In this document: piece after piece, positions 63,130 through 64,000 of the stretch
How the letters are laid out: each line of letters begins with the position of its first letter
Position numbering within the stretch: position 1 is the stretch's first letter
Source: Hygrophila difformis
Lineage: Eukaryota > Streptophyta > Magnoliopsida > Lamiales > Acanthaceae
DNA length: 64,000 nt
NCBI GenBank assembly: GCA_030278955.1
Contig: JAOANR010000003.1
Location: 30,581,227 to 30,645,226, forward strand
Reading direction: 5' to 3'
The notes under the pieces: generated by a model
The model's input: the letters and a program-made list of their open reading frames with translations, nothing else
What the model was told of the DNA's origin: nothing
Databases searched by the model: none
Translations under genes and position numbers: made by a program

Positions 63130-64000
63130 AAAAATAACTAAGGCCCAGAATGGTTCTAAGCCTTTCAAAGTTTTCTACATCAATTGCTTTAGTGAGGATG
63201 TCAGCCGCTGTTCTGACGACCCCATATGTTGAATGTCACACACGTTTTCTTCTACCAAATCTCAGATGAAATGATATCGAATGTCAATGTGTTTGCTTCC
63301 GTTATGAAGTACTGGGTTCTTCGAGATGTTAATAGCACTTGTATTGTTACACAGTACCTGGAACCTTTCTTTGTTAACTCCATAATCGGCCAACATCTGT
63401 TTCATCCACATGTGCTGAGAGCAACAACATGTAGCAGCTATATACTCAGCTTCTGCAGTAGAAAGTGCAACAATGTTCTGCTTTTGAATACCAACTAACA
63501 AGATTGTTGCCTAGATAAAAGCATCCACCAGTGGTTGATCTTCTGTCGTCGCAACTACATGCCCAATCTGAATCTGTGCACCCAATAAGGTCCAAATTTG
63601 ATCTTTTTGAGTACCAAATACCAAGCTCCAAAGTTCCCTTAATATATCTCATTATCCTTTTAGTGGCTTTGAGATGCGATTCTTTTGGTTGAGATTGATA
63701 CCTTGCACAAACTCCTATACTATAGGATATATCAGGTCTGGTAGCTGTTAGGTAGAGAAGACTACCTATTATGCTTCTGTATAGTTTTTTATCATCTTTT
63801 CTAGATTAGTCCTTAAAAAGTTTCTCTTGTTGTCCAAGAGGAGTCCGGACAACTTTACTATCCTCCATGTGAAATTTCTTCAGCATGTTTCTGGCATACT
63901 TCTCTTGTGACAAAAAGATACCATCCTTGAGTTGCTTATTTTGTAACCCCAAAAAGTAATGTAACTCTCCCATCATACTCATCTCAAACTCGGATTTCAT
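63130..64000 (-). pseudogene. Copia RT end and RNase H of the SIRE-like element, partial
   Basis: 63806-64000 has MMGELHYFLGLQ and GIFLSQEKYARNML, the end of copia RT. 63446-63652 has [14 protein letters not shown] and [20 protein letters not shown]. 63262-63501 has [15 protein letters not shown] and CNNTSAINISKNPVLHNGSK, the RNase H. The last words ADILTKAIDVENFE are in another frame near 63165. Several frameshifts; continues beyond the right edge. Confidence 0.8.

Larger units (their letters stand above)
60328..64000 (-). mobile_element. SIRE-like Ty1/copia element, 3' half
   Basis: Minus strand from the right edge: RT, RNase H, a 300-bp gap, an accessory ORF, an untranslated stretch, a polypurine tract and a 548-bp LTR. 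An ORF after pol is typical of the SIRE/Maximus lineage. The 5' half and other LTR lie beyond 64000. It inserted at the 3' end of the hAT relic. Confidence 0.75.

Noticed and set aside
1..64000. CRISPR array, bacterial operon or phage system
   Set aside because: Repeats are LTRs, TIRs and minisatellites; genes and splice signals are those of a plant nuclear genome.

Overview
The window is nuclear DNA of a flowering plant, most likely a eudicot. It is AT-rich and intron-bearing, holds one intact SAUR-type auxin-response gene (23182-23679, +), and is otherwise almost wholly nested transposable elements plus an endogenous pararetrovirus. No species can be named from the sequence alone.

Left block, 1 to about 21290: a minus-strand endogenous caulimovirid. 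Its order of transcription is short leader ORF, tRNA-Met primer site, ORF1, ORF2, coiled-coil ORF3, coat protein, movement protein, a first protease ORF, then a second protease joined to reverse transcriptase (RT) that runs off the left edge. ORF3 is split by a plus-strand Ty3 (CRM-like) element at 4302-19610 with target-site duplication (TSD) ATTAC. That element is itself split just after its primer site by a non-autonomous element with 3.2-kb LTRs at 5149-12482 (TSD GCTTA).

Middle, 21290-29660: intergenic DNA with the SAUR gene, a Stowaway MITE, a truncated LINE, a Mutator-like inverted-repeat element, a tRNA-derived SINE, a short tandem repeat, and the 3' part of an old minus-strand Ty1/copia element.

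Right-centre, 29664-55701: a 26-kb minus-strand Ty3 element of Tat/Ogre type (gag-protease, RT, archaeal-type RNase H, integrase) inserted in the copia RT gene, whose other part is at 55702-56343. Between its integrase and 3' LTR it carries, on the opposite strand, a spliced plant-mobile-domain gene with its own TATA/telo-box promoter. Its pol gene is split in frame by a second minus-strand element (37448-48656, TSD AGATT), a chromovirus derivative. That derivative keeps RNase H, integrase and chromodomain, lacks gag, protease and most of RT, and carries another antisense spliced gene.

Right end, 55702-64000: copia remnant, two hAT-type MITEs, a decayed DUF659 hAT transposase gene also hit by a Stowaway, and the 3' half of a SIRE-like copia element with an accessory ORF downstream of pol.

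The main theme is accessory genes riding in LTR retrotransposons. Three unrelated elements in one window each carry one: a plant mobile domain, and two proteins resembling the 'putative plant transposon protein' family. Two are antisense and spliced. The second theme is the unusual gene layout of the pararetrovirus (two successive retropepsin-like ORFs and ATGA start/stop overlaps). The start codon of several open frames here is not ATG, and preferred starts are stated where they matter.
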